Assembly: GCA_964460245.1 (NCBI GenBank)
Contig: CAYWTL010000021.1
Location: 1-31,666 of the forward strand
Reading direction: 5' to 3'
DNA from: JAXDBM01 sp964460245
GTDB taxonomy: Bacteria; Desulfobacterota; Syntrophia; Syntrophales; Fen-1087
Length of the DNA: 31,666 nt
The notes under the pieces: model-generated
Database searches by the model: none
The model's input: only the letters and a program-made list of their open reading frames with translations
Told to the model about the DNA's origin: nothing
Translations under genes and position numbers: made by a program
Shown here: one piece after another, positions 22,846 through 31,666 of the stretch
Position numbering within the stretch: position 1 is the first letter of the stretch
Layout: every line of letters starts with the position of its first letter

Positions 22846-25462
22846 GATCAGGAAAAAATTCTTGAAATATTTCGAGGAGCACGGACATACGATCGTTGCC
22901 AGTTCGGGACTCATTCCAAAGGACGATCCCTCGCTTCTCTTCACCAACTCGGGCATGGTGCAGTTCAAAAACTGCTTTCTGGGCCTGGAAGATCGGGGCT
23001 ACACCCGGGCGGCCAGTTCGCAGAAATCCGTCCGGGCCGGGGGCAAGCACAACGACCTGGAAAACGTGGGCTTCACCGCCCGTCACCACACTTTCTTCGA
23101 GATGCTGGGAAACTTCTCCTTCGGCGACTATTTCAAAAAGGAATCCATTGCCTGGGGATGGGAATTCCTGACGGAGCGGATGGGGCTTCCCAAGGACAGG
23201 CTCTGGATCACCATCTACAGGGATGATGACGAGGCTTTCGAAATCTGGAACAAACAGATGCGCGTCCCGGCGGAGCGAATCGTCCGGATGGGCATGGACA
23301 GCAATTTCTGGATGATGGGCGAAACGGGCCCCTGCGGTCCCTGTTCGGAAATTCTCTACGATCAGGGTCCGGGGGTGGGTTGCGGCCGCCCGGAATGCAG
23401 CGTCGAGTGCGACTGCGACCGCCACCTGGAGCTTTGGAACCATGTCTTCACCCAGTTCGACCGGGACAAGGACGGAAATTTTACCCCCCTGCCGAAGCCC
23501 AACATCGACACGGGCATGGGCCTGGAGCGTCTGGCCGCCGTCATCCAGGGGGTCAGCAGCAACTACGACACCGATCTGTTCACGCCCATCATCCGTTTCG
23601 TGTCGAAAATCAGCGGGAAAGCCTACGGTGCATTCGAGGACAGCGATGTCTCCATGCGCGTCATCGCCGACCACAGCCGGGCCGTGACCTTTCTGATCGG
23701 CGACGGCTGTCTTCCCAGCAACGAGGGGCGCGGTTATGTCCTGAGGCGCATCCTGCGGCGGGCGGCGCGCCACGGCAAGATGCTGGGGCTGGAGAAGCCC
23801 TTTCTGAACGAGGTGGTCTCCGTCGTGGTCGAAACCATGAAGGACGCCTATCCGGACCTGATCGACAAGGAATCCTACATCCGGAAAGTGGTCGTCAATG
23901 AAGAGCAGCGCTTCATTGAAACCCTGGATTCCGGCCTCCGGATCCTGAGCGATGAGGTGGAAGCCTTGAAAAAGTCAGGCCGGACCGTCGTTCCTGGCGA
24001 GGTGGTGTTCAAGCTGTACGACACCTTCGGTTTCCCGGTGGATCTGACGGCGGACATCGTCCGGAAGGACGGCCTGACGCTGGACAACGACGGTTTTGAA
24101 AAGGCCATGGAGGCCCAGCGCGAGCGGGCACGAGAATCCTGGAAGGGAAGCGGTGAGCAAGCCATTGCCGACAGTTACATGAAGCTGTCCGTCAAGGGGA
24201 TCGCCACGGAATTTGTCGGATACCACGGCGTGACCGAATCCGTCTCCCGCATCTCGGCCATCCTCAAGAAGGACGAGGCCGTGGATACGCTGTCGGAAGG
24301 GGAGAATGCGGAAATCTTTGTGGAGGAGACGCCCTTCTACGGTGAAAAAGGCGGCCAGGTGGGAGACACGGGCGTGATCGAAGGGGACGGCTTCCGTTTC
24401 GAGGTCTGGGACACCCAGTGGCCCTTGGACAACCTGATCACGCACATCGGAAAACTGAAGCAGGGGACGCTCAAGGTCGGCGATCGGGCCGAGATGAAGG
24501 TGGACCGCCCCATCCGCCGGGCGACGGAGGCCCACCACTCCGGAACGCACGTTCTGAACGCCGCGCTGAAAAAAGTTCTCGGGGACCATATCAAGCAGTC
24601 CGGATCACTGGTCAACCCAGAGCGGCTTCGCTTCGACTTCACCCACTTTTCGAAGATCGATGAGGCGGAGATGGAGCGGATCGAAACCATCGCCAATCAG
24701 ATCATCCGCGAAAACGCGACCGTGGAAACCCGGCTATTGCCCAAGGAAGAGGCGATGAAAACGGGGGCGGCCGCAGTGTTTGACGAAAAGTACGGCAACG
24801 TTGTGCGCCTGGTCCGGATGGGCGATCACAGCATGGAGCTCTGCGGCGGCACCCATGTGGAGCGCACCGGCGACATCGGGGCATTGAAGGTGGTCAGCGA
24901 ATCGGCCGTCGCGGCCGGCGTGCGGCGCATCGAAGCGGTCACCGGAGAGGAAGCGCTGAAATATTTCAAGAAGGTCGAGGCGGAGCTGAAAAAATCGGCG
25001 GCTCTGTTAAGGGCAAATCCTATGGAACTGTCAGAAAGGATTGAGAAATTCCAGAACCACCAGAAGGATCTGGAGAAGGAGATCGATGCCCTCAAAAGCA
25101 GGCTGGCCGCGAAGGACCTGTCCGATCTTTCCAAGAAAGTAAAGGAAGTCAAAGGAATCCGCATCTTGGCCACGGCAGTGGATGCATCCGACGTCAAGAC
25201 CCTGCGCGACTATGGAGACAAGCTGCGGGACAAAATCCAGTCGGGCATCATCCTGCTCGGCAGTAAAGCCGGCGACAAAGCCATGCTCCTTTGCCTGGTC
25301 ACCAAGGACCTTGCCGACAAATACCACGCGGGAAACATCATCAAGGAGATCGCCCCGATCGTCGGTGGAAGCGGCGGCGGTCGTCCGGACATGGCACAGG
25401 CGGGCGGACCGAAACCGGAAAATCTGGCCAAGGCCATGAAGAAGCTCAAGGAACTGATCTGA
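22829..25462 (+). CDS. alaS: Alanyl-tRNA synthetase
   Basis: An 877-residue class II synthetase that charges tRNA-Ala and corrects Ser and Gly errors. The N-terminal EIRKKFLKYFEEHGH..SSGLIP start and FTNSGMVQFK are in the catalytic domain; GMGLERLA is motif 3. The editing domain has HxxxH at 570/574 and the zinc-type CGGTHV near 672. A coiled-coil region (about 735-775) precedes the C-Ala domain ending in GGSGGGRPDMAQAGG. Start ATG 22829 or 22832, with GAGGGA upstream. It ends the operon and is followed by a strong hairpin. Confidence 0.97.
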   Translation: MMTGSEIRKKFLKYFEEHGHTIVASSGLIPKDDPSLLFTNSGMVQFKNCFLGLEDRGYTRAASSQKSVRAGGKHNDLENVGFTARHHTFFEMLGNFSFGDYFKKESIAWGWEFLTERMGLPKDRLWITIYRDDDEAFEIWNKQMRVPAERIVRMGMDSNFWMMGETGPCGPCSEILYDQGPGVGCGRPECSVECDCDRHLELWNHVFTQFDRDKDGNFTPLPKPNIDTGMGLERLAAVIQGVSSNYDTDLFTPIIRFVSKISGKAYGAFEDSDVSMRVIADHSRAVTFLIGDGCLPSNEGRGYVLRRILRRAARHGKMLGLEKPFLNEVVSVVVETMKDAYPDLIDKESYIRKVVVNEEQRFIETLDSGLRILSDEVEALKKSGRTVVPGEVVFKLYDTFGFPVDLTADIVRKDGLTLDNDGFEKAMEAQRERARESWKGSGEQAIADSYMKLSVKGIATEFVGYHGVTESVSRISAILKKDEAVDTLSEGENAEIFVEETPFYGEKGGQVGDTGVIEGDGFRFEVWDTQWPLDNLITHIGKLKQGTLKVGDRAEMKVDRPIRRATEAHHSGTHVLNAALKKVLGDHIKQSGSLVNPERLRFDFTHFSKIDEAEMERIETIANQIIRENATVETRLLPKEEAMKTGAAAVFDEKYGNVVRLVRMGDHSMELCGGTHVERTGDIGALKVVSESAVAAGVRRIEAVTGEEALKYFKKVEAELKKSAALLRANPMELSERIEKFQNHQKDLEKEIDALKSRLAAKDLSDLSKKVKEVKGIRILATAVDASDVKTLRDYGDKLRDKIQSGIILLGSKAGDKAMLLCLVTKDLADKYHAGNIIKEIAPIVGGSGGGRPDMAQAGGPKPENLAKAMKKLKELI

Positions 25463-25493
25463 TCGTCGTCACCGGACCAATGACCGAATAAGG

Positions 25494-25527
25494 ACAGGGG
25501 CGGGTGTTATGATATGCCCGCCCCTGT
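25494..25527. terminator. Hairpin terminator after alaS
   Basis: ACAGGGGCGGG (25494-25504) and CCCGCCCCTGT (25517-25527) pair perfectly over 11 bp around a 12-base loop. The T-run after it is short (TCTTG), so it may act in both directions between the convergent alaS and flavodoxin genes. Confidence 0.7.
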
Positions 25528-25548
25528 TCTTGACCACAGCCTGTTGTC

Positions 25549-26052
25549 TCAAACCGTTTTTGAGGACACCTTCTCCAGCATCTGCAGCGCAAAGCGCTTC
25601 GCATCATCAAGATCGGCCTTGTCCGGGTGACCCGCAGCGCTCTGCGCTTCTTCCGCCCAGGCCTTGCTTTCCGGTTTCTTCATCAGGAATTCGATAATCC
25701 TCGGATCCACCTTTCCCCTGCAACCGAAGTGCCCGATCACTTTGGCCCTAGCGGCCAAGCCGATCGCATTTTCAAATGCCTGTTTCGGAAGCTGACCGCC
25801 GCGAAGGGAGCCGTGGGTCGAGAAAAAGGCTACTTTCTGATTTTCCTCCAGAGCCTTGATGAACGGCTGCATTTCACCGGGCACGCTGTGTACCTGCACG
25901 GGAAATCCGCAGAAGATCAGGTCATATCCCTTGGTATTTTTCACGTCCCGTATCGGCATCAGTTCCTTGTCCACAGGAAGCGCCTCAAAGATTGCCCGTG
26001 CCACCTTTTCCGTATTGCCTGTTTGCGTGTAATATGCAACCAATGCCTTCAT
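25549..26052 (-). CDS. Flavodoxin-like FMN protein
   Basis: A 167-residue flavodoxin-family protein. The start ATG 26050-26052 has AGGAGG before it and puts the FMN-phosphate loop YYTQTGNTEK at residues 7-16. FCGFPVQVHSVPGEMQPF and FFSTHGSLRGG follow as the other flavin-contact loops. It is shorter and less acidic than true electron-carrier flavodoxins, so it may be a small oxidoreductase or a flavodoxin-like reductase; its partner is unknown. It lies 55 bp before the lipoprotein gene in reverse order but the genes point the same way, so they may be separately transcribed or in one unit with the upstream lipoprotein. Confidence 0.85.
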   Translation of the reverse strand: MKALVAYYTQTGNTEKVARAIFEALPVDKELMPIRDVKNTKGYDLIFCGFPVQVHSVPGEMQPFIKALEENQKVAFFSTHGSLRGGQLPKQAFENAIGLAARAKVIGHFGCRGKVDPRIIEFLMKKPESKAWAEEAQSAAGHPDKADLDDAKRFALQMLEKVSSKTV

Positions 26053-26107
26053 CTCATCCTCCTGGTTGATAAAATCAGAAGACAATCCGGGGGAGTAACC
26101 TGCCCCG

Positions 26108-26590
26108 TCAGTCCTTGCTGTTCTCGTATCTCAAATAGGTGTCGATATCCGGCGTGTAAATCTCCACATGCCGATCCTCTTTCATTACGACGGGCGTCCT
26201 GGCCGGGAGGATGGAGTACCAGATGCCGATCTGACGGCCCTGATCATCGACAACGGCAAATCCATACTGCCGTTGACCAACCTGCCAGGCCCTGGTCTGC
26301 ATCTGCAGAACCAGATCCCGAAAACGCGCCGGCGTGGGCTCTATTCTCTTCCAAAGCGTCGAATCCAGAATATATTCCCTGTTGAGGCCCAAAAGCGCGT
26401 TGGGATACTCGTCCGCACCGCTCACATAGTAGTTGAGCCCGGCATTGAGCTGAAACGATTCAAAGGCCGCTGTTGCGCGACGGTCCGGCACCATCGCGCC
26501 GTATTTTCCGGCCATCAGTCCGGCACAACCGAAGAAGGCGAATGCCAGCGCCACAAACCACATCAAAAACGGTATCGATGTTTTCCGCAT
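26108..26590 (-). CDS. Conserved small lipoprotein-like protein
   Basis: A 160-residue protein starting at ATG 26588-26590 after a GGGGGG tract. A hydrophobic N-terminal signal ends near FFGCAG, with Cys at about 22, an imperfect lipobox. Then LNAGLNYYVSGADEYPNALLGLNREY, LWKRIEPTP, and a C-terminal VVDDQGRQIGIWYSIL part. I recall that proteins with the YYxSGxxxYPNAxxGL motif are widespread in Desulfobacterota, but no function is known. It sits between the flavodoxin and L,D-transpeptidase genes on the same strand. Confidence 0.65.
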   Translation of the reverse strand: MRKTSIPFLMWFVALAFAFFGCAGLMAGKYGAMVPDRRATAAFESFQLNAGLNYYVSGADEYPNALLGLNREYILDSTLWKRIEPTPARFRDLVLQMQTRAWQVGQRQYGFAVVDDQGRQIGIWYSILPARTPVVMKEDRHVEIYTPDIDTYLRYENSKD

Positions 26591-26713
26591 ATGCCCTGTC
26601 CCCCCTTCACATTTCCCGGATTTTGCGTCATCACTTTTACGGCATCCTATATATCCCAACCGGCAGCAATTTACAACAATCATCCGGATTTTTTGAAAAA
26701 GCGTCCTTTCCCG

Positions 26714-28450
26714 CTATTGAAACCCGGGCACCTCCCGCTGGGGATCGAGATCCTCGCGCTGGAGCGATACGGGCTTTTCCAACATGGCCTGCATCAGTAC
26801 GGCATCCCCCTCGTAAATATCCGGACGGAACTGCACCTCGCCGTGTCGATCCACCCAGGCCGTCAGATAGAGAATATGAACATCAATCGGCTCCTTCAGT
26901 TTCAGGATCTGCCTCTTTCCCCTTCCGATCTCGGCCAGAATTCTCCGGCGGTCCCACTGCAGTTCCCCATACAGCAGGTACTCGGCCAGAGCGATGGGCC
27001 GGGCGATGCGAATGCAGCCGTGGCTGAAAGTCCGCCTGGTTCTCTTGAAAAGATGGCGCTCCGGCGTGTCGTGGAGGTAAATGTCGAATTTGTTGGGAAA
27101 CATGAATTTCACACGGCCGAGGGCATTTCCCGGCCCGTAATCCTGCCGGAAATAGTATTTGAGGTTGTCTTCGTTGAGACGGGACCAGTTGACCTTGGCC
27201 GGATTCACCAGCCACTCCTGGCCCTGCCGGTATTCAATGACCTTGATTCTCTGGCGGTCCAGGTAGGTTACATCCTTTTTGACGCTGGGCAGTATCTCCT
27301 TGATGGCGATGGATTGGGGAATGTTCCAGTAGGGATTCAGCTCGATGTATGTTATTTTGCCGCTGAAAACCGCGGTACGCTGATTCTGCTTCCCCACCAC
27401 GATTGGCATATTCATGACAACCCGCCCGGCTTCCCTGACTTCCAAGTCAAAATCCGAAATGTTCACGAGAATGTACCGATCTCCGTTGTCCTCAGGAAGC
27501 CAGCGCAGCCTCTCCATGTTGATGGCAATCTGACCAATCCGCGTTTCCACGGGAACATTCAACTCTTTCAGGGTGGCCGCGTTGACGAACCCGTCCGCCT
27601 TCAGACCCTGTCTCCTTTGAAATTTCTGAACCGCCTCTTTCAGGGATTCATCACGGGAACGGGGATGAGAATGTCCCGCCCTTTCCAAATCGCCGGTCAT
27701 TTCAAGACGCTTTTGCAACAGGGACAGGTACCTGCCATGATCCTTCCGGCTCTTCAAAGAGCGGGGTTGGGGAACGACGGGCCAGCCGCCTTCCTTGGAC
27801 AGTCGCTTGTAAACAGCTAGGTTCTGCTTCAGTTCCGTGTACAGGGGGTCCCGGGGAGTTAGACGCTGAAGGGCATCCTCCACATGGCCGAATTCGATGG
27901 CCTCGGCCACGATATCGAGAAGCGAGGCATCTTTCTGATAGGCAAGCCAGTCCGGATAAAGCTTTTCCGGATCGACGCGTCCGTTCAACAGATGGTGCCC
28001 GTACAGGACGAAGGCATCCGTCAGCAGCAGTTCCAGATCGATCCGTTCAGACAAGGGAAATCTCTCTTGCTGCGCGATGCGGTTCCGCCAATCCGAAACC
28101 AGCGAGGATATGTGATCGAGATGGTAATCCTCCGGCTTCAGCCCTTCGCGATCGGCCTTGCGGACCGCCTGCAGGAAGGATTCGACGTGGGGCAGGGGGC
28201 CAGCGTCATCGATCCATGCCGGTTGAAAACGCCTGTCTTGATAAAGCTCCCGAAGCGCCGAGGGCGCATGGATGAAACTCTCTCCGCACGACATCCGGGA
28301 ATCGGCTTCCGCAGCATCAAACCGCTTCTCGATCTGTGCAGCGATGGGGGCCAGCGTACTTTTCGCCATTAAACCGCCGGCAAAGAGAAACAGGGAGATC
28401 CCGGCGCCGATCCCCGCAATAGCGAGCAGCTTGCGATTCAATGTCCGCAT
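26714..28450 (-). CDS. ycbB: YcbB-type L,D-transpeptidase
   Basis: A 578-residue enzyme of the LdtD/YcbB type, which forms 3-3 cross-links in peptidoglycan from the periplasm. The ATG 28448-28450 gives an N-terminal anchor (KLLAIAGIGAGISLFLFAGG). The scaffold region follows, with a peptidoglycan-binding segment (AVQKFQRRQGLKADGFVNAATLKELN, about 280-305), and the YkuD catalytic domain (about 320-510), with the catalytic SHGCIRIARP and Cys479. Length matches the family. The longer frame adds 31 residues without a signal and is unlikely. It diverges from the PHA depolymerase gene across 250 bp. Confidence 0.93.
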   Translation of the reverse strand: MRTLNRKLLAIAGIGAGISLFLFAGGLMAKSTLAPIAAQIEKRFDAAEADSRMSCGESFIHAPSALRELYQDRRFQPAWIDDAGPLPHVESFLQAVRKADREGLKPEDYHLDHISSLVSDWRNRIAQQERFPLSERIDLELLLTDAFVLYGHHLLNGRVDPEKLYPDWLAYQKDASLLDIVAEAIEFGHVEDALQRLTPRDPLYTELKQNLAVYKRLSKEGGWPVVPQPRSLKSRKDHGRYLSLLQKRLEMTGDLERAGHSHPRSRDESLKEAVQKFQRRQGLKADGFVNAATLKELNVPVETRIGQIAINMERLRWLPEDNGDRYILVNISDFDLEVREAGRVVMNMPIVVGKQNQRTAVFSGKITYIELNPYWNIPQSIAIKEILPSVKKDVTYLDRQRIKVIEYRQGQEWLVNPAKVNWSRLNEDNLKYYFRQDYGPGNALGRVKFMFPNKFDIYLHDTPERHLFKRTRRTFSHGCIRIARPIALAEYLLYGELQWDRRRILAEIGRGKRQILKLKEPIDVHILYLTAWVDRHGEVQFRPDIYEGDAVLMQAMLEKPVSLQREDLDPQREVPGFQ

Positions 28451-28613
28451 GAAATGCTTCTTGTCCTGAAAATGATTTGAAAAACGGTGTTTATCTGACA
28501 CAAACAGAACTGAAAAAGCAATCATTTTCACAAAAGCCCGCATCTCAAAGTTTCACGTGGCTGAATTTTCTGATATTCTGATAGATTAACTCCTTTCGGA
28601 ACCCTTTCTGACC

Positions 28614-28642
28614 TTGACAAGCGGGTAAGCGGGGATTATACT
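28614..28642 (+). promoter_or_regulatory. Near-consensus sigma-70 promoter of PHA depolymerase
   Basis: A perfect TTGACA (28614-28619), a 17-base spacer and TATACT (28637-28642), with start expected near 28649, about 52 bases before the gene. It suggests strong housekeeping expression. Confidence 0.7.
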
Positions 28643-28700
28643 AAGTGATTAAAAATAAGAAAAGAACAAACAGACTATTCAAGAAAGGATTCTGCTCATT

Positions 28701-30116
28701 ATGCCATCATCATTCATGAGCGCCATTACACCGCTCCTGAGCGGAATGGAACTGGTGAAGGTTCCCATCAAAGCCACCGACACCTGGGTCGAGCTCGGCG
28801 ACCAGTTGATAACCTATGAAATCGACATGATGAAAAACATCAACGACGCGGCGTGGAACACGACGCACCATCTTCTTCCCTGGGCCGGCCCGCTTTCGCG
28901 CAATACCATGTCCAAGTTCCTGGACATCTGTCAGGAGAGTTCGGACAGACTGCTGAAGCATACGAAAGAGAGCATCACCGCCAATTTTGACCATTTCCAC
29001 CAGGAACGGCAGGGTGAACTCGAATTCATCAAGCTCTTCACCGAGGAGGCACCCTGCCAGGACTGGTCGATCCGGGACGCTTCCCGAAATGTGCTGCTCG
29101 ATCTGCCAAGCCTCAAACTGATCGACATCTCCGCCAAGGCCCCGCACAGCGTCCAGAACTACACGGTCGTTTTCGCCCCGCGCGCCGGGCATCATTCCAA
29201 CATTGCCGAGCAGACCGCCATCTACATGCGGGACCACGGCCTGACCCGGATGGCGGTGGTGGAGCAGAAATGCGCCGAAGACATCCCTCTTTTCGTCGAC
29301 GGAAAGAGGCACCATGAGGATTTCGAAAACCAGATCGAACAGTACCGGCAGGTCCTGGAACACGTCCGGAACTTGACCGGTCATCCCGCTCACCTGGTTG
29401 CAATCTGCCAGCCCGGACCGCTCCTGATGATGACCCTCATCCTGAATCCGGACCTGGGAAAAACCTTCGGCTCGGCCGGATCTCCCATGCACACGGAGGC
29501 CGAACACGGATACCTGACCGATTTTGCCAGGGTCATGGGAGAGGATTACATCGACAAACTGATCTCCCTGTTTTGCCACACCGTTTCGGACGAGCATGTC
29601 GGCGTGGGCAGGAAATGCTTCGACGGCCGCATTCACGTTCTCGGATTCTACCTGCTGGGCATGGACCAGCACCTTTCCAATTTCAACAACCTGCTGTCGG
29701 ATCTGAGACACGGCAATCAGGAGGCTGCCGAGCGTCAGAAGGTGTTTTACCAGTGGTATAATTATGTCCTTCATTTTCCCGTCAGCTTCATTCAGGACAC
29801 CTACAAAAAGATCTTCATCCGCAATGAACTGGTCCGGGGCACGCTGGAAATCGGCGGACGAAAAATCGGCATTCGGGACTATCCGGCCACTGTTCCGATC
29901 TGGGCGCTGGGCGGGACCGTGGACCAGATCTGCCCGCCGGGTCAGGCCACCGGTCATATGGCCCTGCTTGATTCCGTGCCGCCGGAAGACAAACTGACCC
30001 TGACCTGCGACGGCGGGCACATGGCGCTTTTCCGCTCAAAACGGATCTTGAAGGACTACTACAGCCGGATCGTGGCATTCCTCCTGGAAAAAAGCGACAA
30101 GCGGAAGCGGGGATGA
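28701..30116 (+). CDS. phaZ: Intracellular polyhydroxyalkanoate depolymerase
   Basis: A 471-residue protein of the intracellular PHB depolymerase family, which mobilises stored polyhydroxybutyrate granules in the cytoplasm. The family's nucleophile motif is visible as AICQPGPLLM, with Cys236 where known PhaZ proteins carry a catalytic cysteine. The other likely catalytic parts are GTVDQICPPGQATG near 407-420 and CDGGHMALFRSKR near 433-445, in the place of the conserved GH...F...R segment. No signal peptide is present. The start ATG 28701 has AAAGGA upstream and a near-consensus promoter. No PHA synthase is in the window. Confidence 0.85.
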   Translation: MPSSFMSAITPLLSGMELVKVPIKATDTWVELGDQLITYEIDMMKNINDAAWNTTHHLLPWAGPLSRNTMSKFLDICQESSDRLLKHTKESITANFDHFHQERQGELEFIKLFTEEAPCQDWSIRDASRNVLLDLPSLKLIDISAKAPHSVQNYTVVFAPRAGHHSNIAEQTAIYMRDHGLTRMAVVEQKCAEDIPLFVDGKRHHEDFENQIEQYRQVLEHVRNLTGHPAHLVAICQPGPLLMMTLILNPDLGKTFGSAGSPMHTEAEHGYLTDFARVMGEDYIDKLISLFCHTVSDEHVGVGRKCFDGRIHVLGFYLLGMDQHLSNFNNLLSDLRHGNQEAAERQKVFYQWYNYVLHFPVSFIQDTYKKIFIRNELVRGTLEIGGRKIGIRDYPATVPIWALGGTVDQICPPGQATGHMALLDSVPPEDKLTLTCDGGHMALFRSKRILKDYYSRIVAFLLEKSDKRKRG

Positions 30117-30246
30117 TTCCCTTCCGGATCGATCACTTGCATATCCGGCATGATCGTGATACCGGGGGGCTTGCTGCAAAAGGCGCAAGCGTCACAGACC
30201 GTGAACCGCTGAATTCGGAAATAGAATAACGGGCAGGAAACTTCGC

Positions 30247-31035
30247 ATGAACACATTCAAGGCCGCGACCTACAATGTGAACTCCATCCGCTCCCGCCTC
30301 CACATCATCATCCCCTGGCTCAAGGAAAATCGCCCCGATGTTCTGTGCATGCAGGAAACCAAGGTCGATGATGCCCGGTTCCCGGCGGCTGAATTCGAGG
30401 AGGCCGGCTATCACGTCGTCTTCCAGGGAGAAAAACAGTACAACGGCGTTGCCGTGGCCTCCCTGCGAAAGCCGGAGCGGGTTTCCTTCGGCCTGAACGA
30501 CGGACAGGGCCCGGACGACGCCGACCGCCTGATCCTGGTCGAAATGGCGGGCATCACGCTGCTGAACACCTACGTCCCGCAGGGCCGCAACCGCGAATTG
30601 CCGCAGTTCGCCTACAAGCTTCACTGGTTCGGCCGATTCCGGAAATTCCTGGAGAAGCATACTTCCCCGGCCAGCCCGGTGATCTGGCTCGGCGATCTGA
30701 ATGTCGCCCCGGAAAACATCGACGTGCACGACCCAAAACGGCTACTCGGGCATGTCTGTTTTACACCGGAAGTGTGGGAAGCCTTCGCAGACGTCAAATC
30801 CTGGGGGCTGACGGACATCTTTCGCAAGCACCATCCGGGGGAGGCAAAGAATTACACCTTTTTCGACTACCGGGTGCCTAACTCGGTAAAGCGCGGACTG
30901 GGCTGGCGCATCGACCATATCCTGGCTACGGGGCCGCTGGCCGAAAAATCCATCGGCTGCCACATCGACATGGGACCCCGGAACGCGGAGAAGCCATCCG
31001 ATCACACCATTCTAGTGGCCGAGTTCAGGCACTGA
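30247..31035 (+). CDS. xthA: Exodeoxyribonuclease III
   Basis: A 262-residue AP endonuclease and 3'-5' exonuclease acting in base-excision repair. The catalytic set is visible: TYNVNSIRSR, MQETKVDD (metal-binding Glu), NTYVPQG (Tyr), LGDLNVAPENID (Asp/Asn), WRIDHILA and PSDHTILVAEF (Asp-His pair). Length is the usual one. GCAGGA lies about ten bases before the ATG. The 130 bp upstream hold two small hairpins (GCTTGC/GCAAGC and CCGGAT/ATCCGG) but no clear promoter. The GAF-like gene begins eight bases after its stop. Confidence 0.95.
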   Translation: MNTFKAATYNVNSIRSRLHIIIPWLKENRPDVLCMQETKVDDARFPAAEFEEAGYHVVFQGEKQYNGVAVASLRKPERVSFGLNDGQGPDDADRLILVEMAGITLLNTYVPQGRNRELPQFAYKLHWFGRFRKFLEKHTSPASPVIWLGDLNVAPENIDVHDPKRLLGHVCFTPEVWEAFADVKSWGLTDIFRKHHPGEAKNYTFFDYRVPNSVKRGLGWRIDHILATGPLAEKSIGCHIDMGPRNAEKPSDHTILVAEFRH

Positions 31036-31042
31036 CGCCCAT

Positions 31043-31579
31043 ATGGACGAGATTTCAGAAACCATAAGGAAAAACAAAGAGATTGCCGAAAAATTTTATG
31101 CAATCGAGAAATCCCTGACCGCTTTCAACGACCCCGGAGACCTCTTCGAAAAACTGGTCCCCCGGCTTCGGGACGAATTCGCGATCCCCTTCGTCTGGAT
31201 ATCCATCATTCACGGGCCGGAAACAGCCCGGCTGATCCGGTCGCTGGAATCATCCGCCCTGCTGCAGGATCAAGTGAACGTGATCGACGAGGCGGCATTC
31301 CTGGGCCTTGTCACCGGAGCAAAGCCGGTCCTTGCAAACCGGGACCTTCGGCCTTTCTACCGGCTTTTTCCGAAAAACAAGAAATATTTCATCAAATCCA
31401 TTGCCGTGGTTCCGATTTCGCTGAACGGGCGCATCATCGGCAGCATCAACCACGGGGATGCGTCCCACACGCGCTACGAACCGGACCTTGACACAAGCCT
31501 GCTCGAACGACTCGCCGGGTCCCTTTCTTCCCGCCTTTCGAGGCTCATGCCTCCCGACCCGACCGGCGCGGACCGCTGA
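31043..31579 (+). CDS. GAF-like DUF484-type protein
   Basis: A 178-residue cytoplasmic protein with an N-terminal helix (residues 1-25), then a GAF-like fold: DPGDLFEKLVPRLRDEF, IPFVWISII, KPVLANRDLRPFYRLFP, and the IAVVPISLNGRIIGSINHGD strand-turn-strand typical of GAF/DUF484 proteins, closing with a helix (DTSLLERLAGSLSSRL). In enterobacteria DUF484 genes sit beside xerC, so the next gene could be a recombinase, but this cannot be seen. It may bind a small ligand. It follows xthA closely and is probably in its operon. Confidence 0.8.
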   Translation: MDEISETIRKNKEIAEKFYAIEKSLTAFNDPGDLFEKLVPRLRDEFAIPFVWISIIHGPETARLIRSLESSALLQDQVNVIDEAAFLGLVTGAKPVLANRDLRPFYRLFPKNKKYFIKSIAVVPISLNGRIIGSINHGDASHTRYEPDLDTSLLERLAGSLSSRLSRLMPPDPTGADR

Positions 31580-31595
31580 ACAGGGAGACGGCTGA

Positions 31596-31666
31596 ATGCA
31601 GCATCACTATCCCCGCAGCACACCAAAAAGAAGGCATCAGAAGGTCCCCGGGCATCATGATCTTCC
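31596..31666 (+). CDS. Possible start of next gene (partial, uncertain)
   Basis: ATG 31596 after AGGGAG stays open to the edge, giving MQHHYPRSTPKR and a basic continuation with no recognisable domain. A second ATG at 31655-31657 is also possible. Too short to name. Confidence 0.2.
   Translation, partial: MQHHYPRSTPKRRHQKVPGHHDL

Noticed and set aside
28548..28563. parS-like sequence AGTTTCACGTGGCTGA near an orphan ParB
   Set aside because: Only the left arm and core of the parS consensus match (about 11 of 16 positions); the right arm is wrong, and it lies 10 kb from the parB-like gene.
30130..30204. Two hairpins between phaZ and xthA as an intrinsic terminator
   Set aside because: Stems of six pairs without a following T-run; too weak to call.
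30059..30256. Minus-strand frame with CDACAFCSKPP that looks metal-binding
   Set aside because: It overlaps the end of phaZ, has no good start, and the cysteines occur in a short non-conserved stretch.

Overview
The window is a GC-rich, densely packed stretch of chromosome from a Gram-negative bacterium. An outer-membrane chaperone of the SurA type, several lipoproteins, a YcbB-type L,D-transpeptidase and DedA all point to a double-membraned cell. The gene mix suggests an anaerobe of the Desulfobacterota, perhaps near the syntrophic Syntrophales: a formate dehydrogenase accessory protein, NiFe-hydrogenase maturation genes hypA and hypB, a CoA-transferase fused to a GNAT domain, an intracellular polyhydroxyalkanoate depolymerase, and the order pgpA-cinA-thpR-recA-recX-alaS. 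The lineage is an inference from protein similarity remembered by family; no phylogenetic marker was compared. I saw no rRNA, tRNA, CRISPR array, insertion sequence or prophage.

Layout. Positions 1-8120: a partial fdhE (minus) diverges from a surA-like gene, followed by uvrA (plus); uvrA overlaps tail to tail with a minus-strand CoA-transferase/GNAT fusion, behind which lie a bactofilin-like membrane protein and a DedA protein. Positions 8234-12084: a strong promoter drives hypA and hypB, which run directly into a cytochrome bd oxidase operon (cydA, cydB); ferritin follows with its own promoter. Positions 12246-18594: a minus-strand block of cell-envelope and membrane-related genes: an orphan ParB-like protein, a dynamin-like GTPase with two membrane segments, a small membrane protein with a His-Glu-rich HERIHVRQ motif, an EcsC protein, a lipoprotein and an alpha/beta hydrolase. 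Positions 18841-25527: a DNA-repair operon ending in alaS and a clear hairpin terminator. Positions 25549-28450: a flavodoxin-like protein, a lipoprotein and a YcbB-type L,D-transpeptidase (minus). Positions 28614-31666: a PHA depolymerase behind a near-consensus promoter, exonuclease III, a GAF/DUF484-like protein, and the edge of the window.

The most striking observations are two. First, the cytochrome bd oxidase genes are broken: cydA carries a perfect 5-bp tandem duplication that shifts the frame plus three in-frame stops, and cydB stops about 100 residues early with nothing of its 3' end left, although the neighbouring hypA, hypB and ferritin genes are intact. This looks like fairly recent loss of an oxygen-consuming oxidase. 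Second, the promoter of the pgpA-cinA-thpR-recA-recX operon contains a perfect palindrome, AATAGAAC-N4-GTTCTATT, exactly between its -35 and -10 boxes. Its GAAC-N4-GTTC core equals the SOS box known from Firmicutes, so the whole operon is probably damage-inducible from a promoter 2.4 kb before recA. I did not find a clear new multi-gene system; the ParB/dynamin/EcsC block is the best candidate for one.
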